Shown here: positions 62,228 to 64,000 of the stretch, one piece after another
Layout of the letters: every line of letters starts with the position of its first letter
Position numbering within the stretch: position 1 is the stretch's first letter
Assembly (NCBI GenBank): GCA_021442155.1
Contig: CM038221.1
Coordinates: forward strand, 80,492,494 to 80,556,493
Direction: 5' to 3'
Length of the DNA stretch: 64,000 bases
Source of the DNA: Cymbidium sinense
Taxonomy: Eukaryota > Streptophyta > Magnoliopsida > Asparagales > Orchidaceae
Program-made: the position numbers and the translations under genes
Notes under the pieces: generated by a model
Told to the model about the DNA's origin: nothing
What the model saw: the letters and a program-made list of their open reading frames with translations, nothing else
Database searches by the model: none

Positions 62228-63058
62228 TGATACATCCTCAGAAAATTAATCTGATCAAGCACGAATCTCAAGGCATTTTCAGAAATGCTTCGATCAATCA
62301 GATTTGACAAACTTACGGTCAAGCGGAGTCGATGACGAACATAGCAACATCAAGCATAGTCAGCTCGAATCGACTCGGATCAAACTATCGGATGAAAATG
62401 GATCTGATCACCAAATGGTCACCAAAGCGATATATTTATAGTCGGTCGGCGGCTCGTCAAGATGAATCCAAGAATCCAAGATCACCCAATTAGACATCAT
62501 TAAGGCACCCATATAATCAAAATACACCGTCGATCAGGAGATCGCAGGCGTCAGATGGGAGTGGTTGGAGTTTTCACGCAATTTAGGCTGCTACTCCCAA
62601 AATCTATAAATAGAGCTTCATTCTCACCTTAGAGGGCCAGAATCGATTTGAAGACCAGAGCTCGAGAACCACCGGTCGACCTTGGCCACGATCTATCCCA
62701 AGTGCCACCAGGTGGTGCTTGAAGATCGAGCTCATGGAGATGCGGAGGACTAGAAAAGGAGTTGCTCCTTTCTCACGAAGATCAAGAGGTTGCTCCCGGA
62801 AGATCGGTTCTGCCGCTTTGGGAAACTTCTCCCTTGGGTTGGAGTTAAGATTGTATACACTGAATATTGTTTTACAACACCTTCTTCTCAGAACGAGAAA
62901 GGACTGTATCTTTGAACACATAGTGAAAGTTCTTGGGCAAGGCCAGTGATTTTTCCTTAACGGGTTTTCGTATAACCCCGTGTTCATATCACTGCTTGTG
63001 TGTTGGATAATTTTGAACTAAGATCTGCATCTAGAATAAAATTCTCTAGCACACAACA
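62228..63058 (+). mobile_element. Solo LTR (copia-like), 831 bp, with ATTAT target duplication
   Basis: A sharp change from the TTAG array to mixed-composition sequence begins with TGATACATCC and ends with GCACACAACA (TG...CA). ATTAT lies directly before (62,223-62,227) and after (63,059-63,063). Inside are a TATA box TCTATAAATAGAGC at 62,603-62,616, an AACGGGTTTTCGTATAACCC block near 62,959 typical of the R/U5 part of plant LTRs, and AATAAA at 63,035-63,040. No gag or pol is present, so this is a solo LTR, probably left by recombination between two LTRs. The copia assignment is from style only. Open frames at 62,604-62,987 minus and 62,719-62,949 plus are chance frames inside the LTR. Confidence 0.87.
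62603..62616 (+). promoter_or_regulatory. TATA box of the solo LTR
   Basis: TCTATAAATAGAGC matches the plant TATA consensus closely and lies about 375 bp into the LTR, a normal U3 position. It indicates plus-strand transcription from this LTR. Confidence 0.7.
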
Positions 63059-64000
63059 ATTATTATTATTAGTTTTTAGTTAGTTATTTAGTTAGGTATT
63101 ATTTGTTAGTTATTAGTTTATTAATTTAGTTATTATTAGTTAGTTAGTTATTAGTTTATTACGTAATTAGTTTAGTTTTTTAGGTTTATTTTTAGTGAAT
63201 TCTTAGTTTAGTTAGTTATTAGTTTTTATTAGTTAATATATTAGTTATTAGTTTAATTATTAGTTAGTTTATTAGTTTATTAGTTTTATTAGTTTTAGTT
63301 ATTTATTTAGTTTTATTAGTTTTATTAGCTTTATTTAGTTATTAGCTTATTATTATTTTTAGTTAGTTAGCTTATTATTTTATTAGTTTAGTTTATTATT
63401 ATTTAGTTTAGTTAGATATTAGTTCTTAGGTTTAATTAGTATAAGTTAATTATTTAATTAGTTTTTTAATTTAGTTATTATGTTTAGTTTTGTTATTAGT
63501 TATTATTATTATTAGTTTTATTAGTTTTATTTAGTTAGTTATTAGTTAGTTTTAGTTTATTTATTATTAGTTATTAGTTAGTTTATTTAGTTATTAGTTA
63601 GTTATTAGTTTTAGTTTTTTAATTTAGTTAGTTAGTTTTTTAATTTAGTTAGTTATTAGTTAGTTAGTTTTAGTTTTAGTTTTTAGTTATTAGTTAGTTA
63701 TTTATTTTTTTTAGTTTATTAGTTAGGTTATTTTATTAGTTAGTTTTATTAATTTTAGTTAGTTTTATTAAGTTATTTGGTTTAGTTATTAATTTATTAG
63801 TTATTAGTTTAGTTTAGTTATCAGTTATTAGTTTATTAGCTTTTATTAGTTAGTTATTAGTTAGTTAGCTTAGTTTTTTTATTATATTAGTTTTAGTTTA
63901 TTCATTTTTTATTTAGTTTTATTATTTTATTTATTATTTATTAGTTTTATTTTAGTTTAGTTATAGATATTATTATTATTATTAGTTTTATTTATTAATT
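63059..64000. repeat. TTAG array, continuation after the solo LTR
   Basis: Same composition and words as 51,861-62,227. The first 5 bases are the target duplication. It aligns with 56,940-57,600 and is cut by the window end. Confidence 0.92.

Larger units (their letters stand above)
60910..64000. repeat. Segmental duplication within the TTAG array, copy 2
   Basis: Partner of 54,430-57,600. It is interrupted by the solo LTR at 62,228-63,058 and runs off the window end. Allowing for the 836-bp LTR and target duplication, offsets after the insertion (about 5.29-5.38 kb) agree with the 5.26 kb offset before it. Confidence 0.75.

Noticed and set aside
62604..62987. 127-codon minus-strand frame and 76-codon plus-strand frame in the solo LTR
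   Set aside because: Both are inside an LTR with clear TG..CA ends and target duplications; they overlap antisense and match no domain.
51861..64000. Telomere or subtelomere call for the TTAG array
   Set aside because: Words lack the G-runs of plant telomeres (TTTAGGG or TTAGGG) and do not keep a 6- or 7-base phase.

Overview
This window looks like gene-free, repeat-dense nuclear heterochromatin of a flowering plant. It is very AT-rich and CpG-poor. Every recognisable coding sequence belongs to a plant retrotransposon, and all of them carry stops and frameshifts. I found no intact host gene, tRNA, rRNA or CRISPR array. The species cannot be named from the sequence. All statements come from reading and hand translation; no database search was run.

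Layout. (1) 1-16,640: a decayed Ty3/gypsy element of Tat type lies on the minus strand. Its order from high to low coordinate is gag (about 8.7-9.2 kb), protease (about 6.8-7.2 kb), reverse transcriptase and first RNase H (4.3-5.6 kb), second RNase H (1.9-2.3 kb) and integrase (0.9-1.6 kb). LTR-like sequence lies at 1-840 and again at 15.4-16.6 kb in the same orientation. A 1,993-bp Harbinger-like DNA transposon with TAA target duplications (2,280-4,272) sits inside the pol frame. (2) 12.9-39.2 kb: several degraded copies of a long non-coding repeat family, in direct and inverted orientation. I call its two parts module X (LTR/promoter-like) and module Y (starting TGTTGACC with a short hairpin). 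They are interrupted by AT microsatellites, a small MITE, a possible SINE and a 227-bp higher-order tandem array at 33.3-34.8 kb. (3) 39.2-47.7 kb: a near full-length but dead LINE on the minus strand, with ORF1 (DUF4283 plus zinc knuckle), ORF2 (endonuclease, RT, zf-RVT, RNase H), a 2.9-kb 3' region and a telomere-like 5' edge. (4) 47.7-50.4 kb: another module X copy with three 232-bp tandem repeats. (5) 50.4-51.9 kb: an unassigned 1.4-kb island of more balanced composition. (6) 51.9-64.0 kb: over 11 kb of a degenerate TTAG/TTATTAG array with almost no C on the plus strand. It is interrupted by an 831-bp solo LTR with 5-bp target duplications and contains a segmental duplication of its own.

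Nothing here works together as a pathway. The value lies in the nesting history, since it orders the insertions: retrotransposon first and Harbinger element later; TTAG array, then block duplication, then solo LTR. It also shows a consistent mutational signature: every lost protease, RT and integrase acidic catalytic residue I could identify is a G-to-A change on the coding strand. The most unusual item is the C-free TTAG array with its internal duplication and paralogous empty site.
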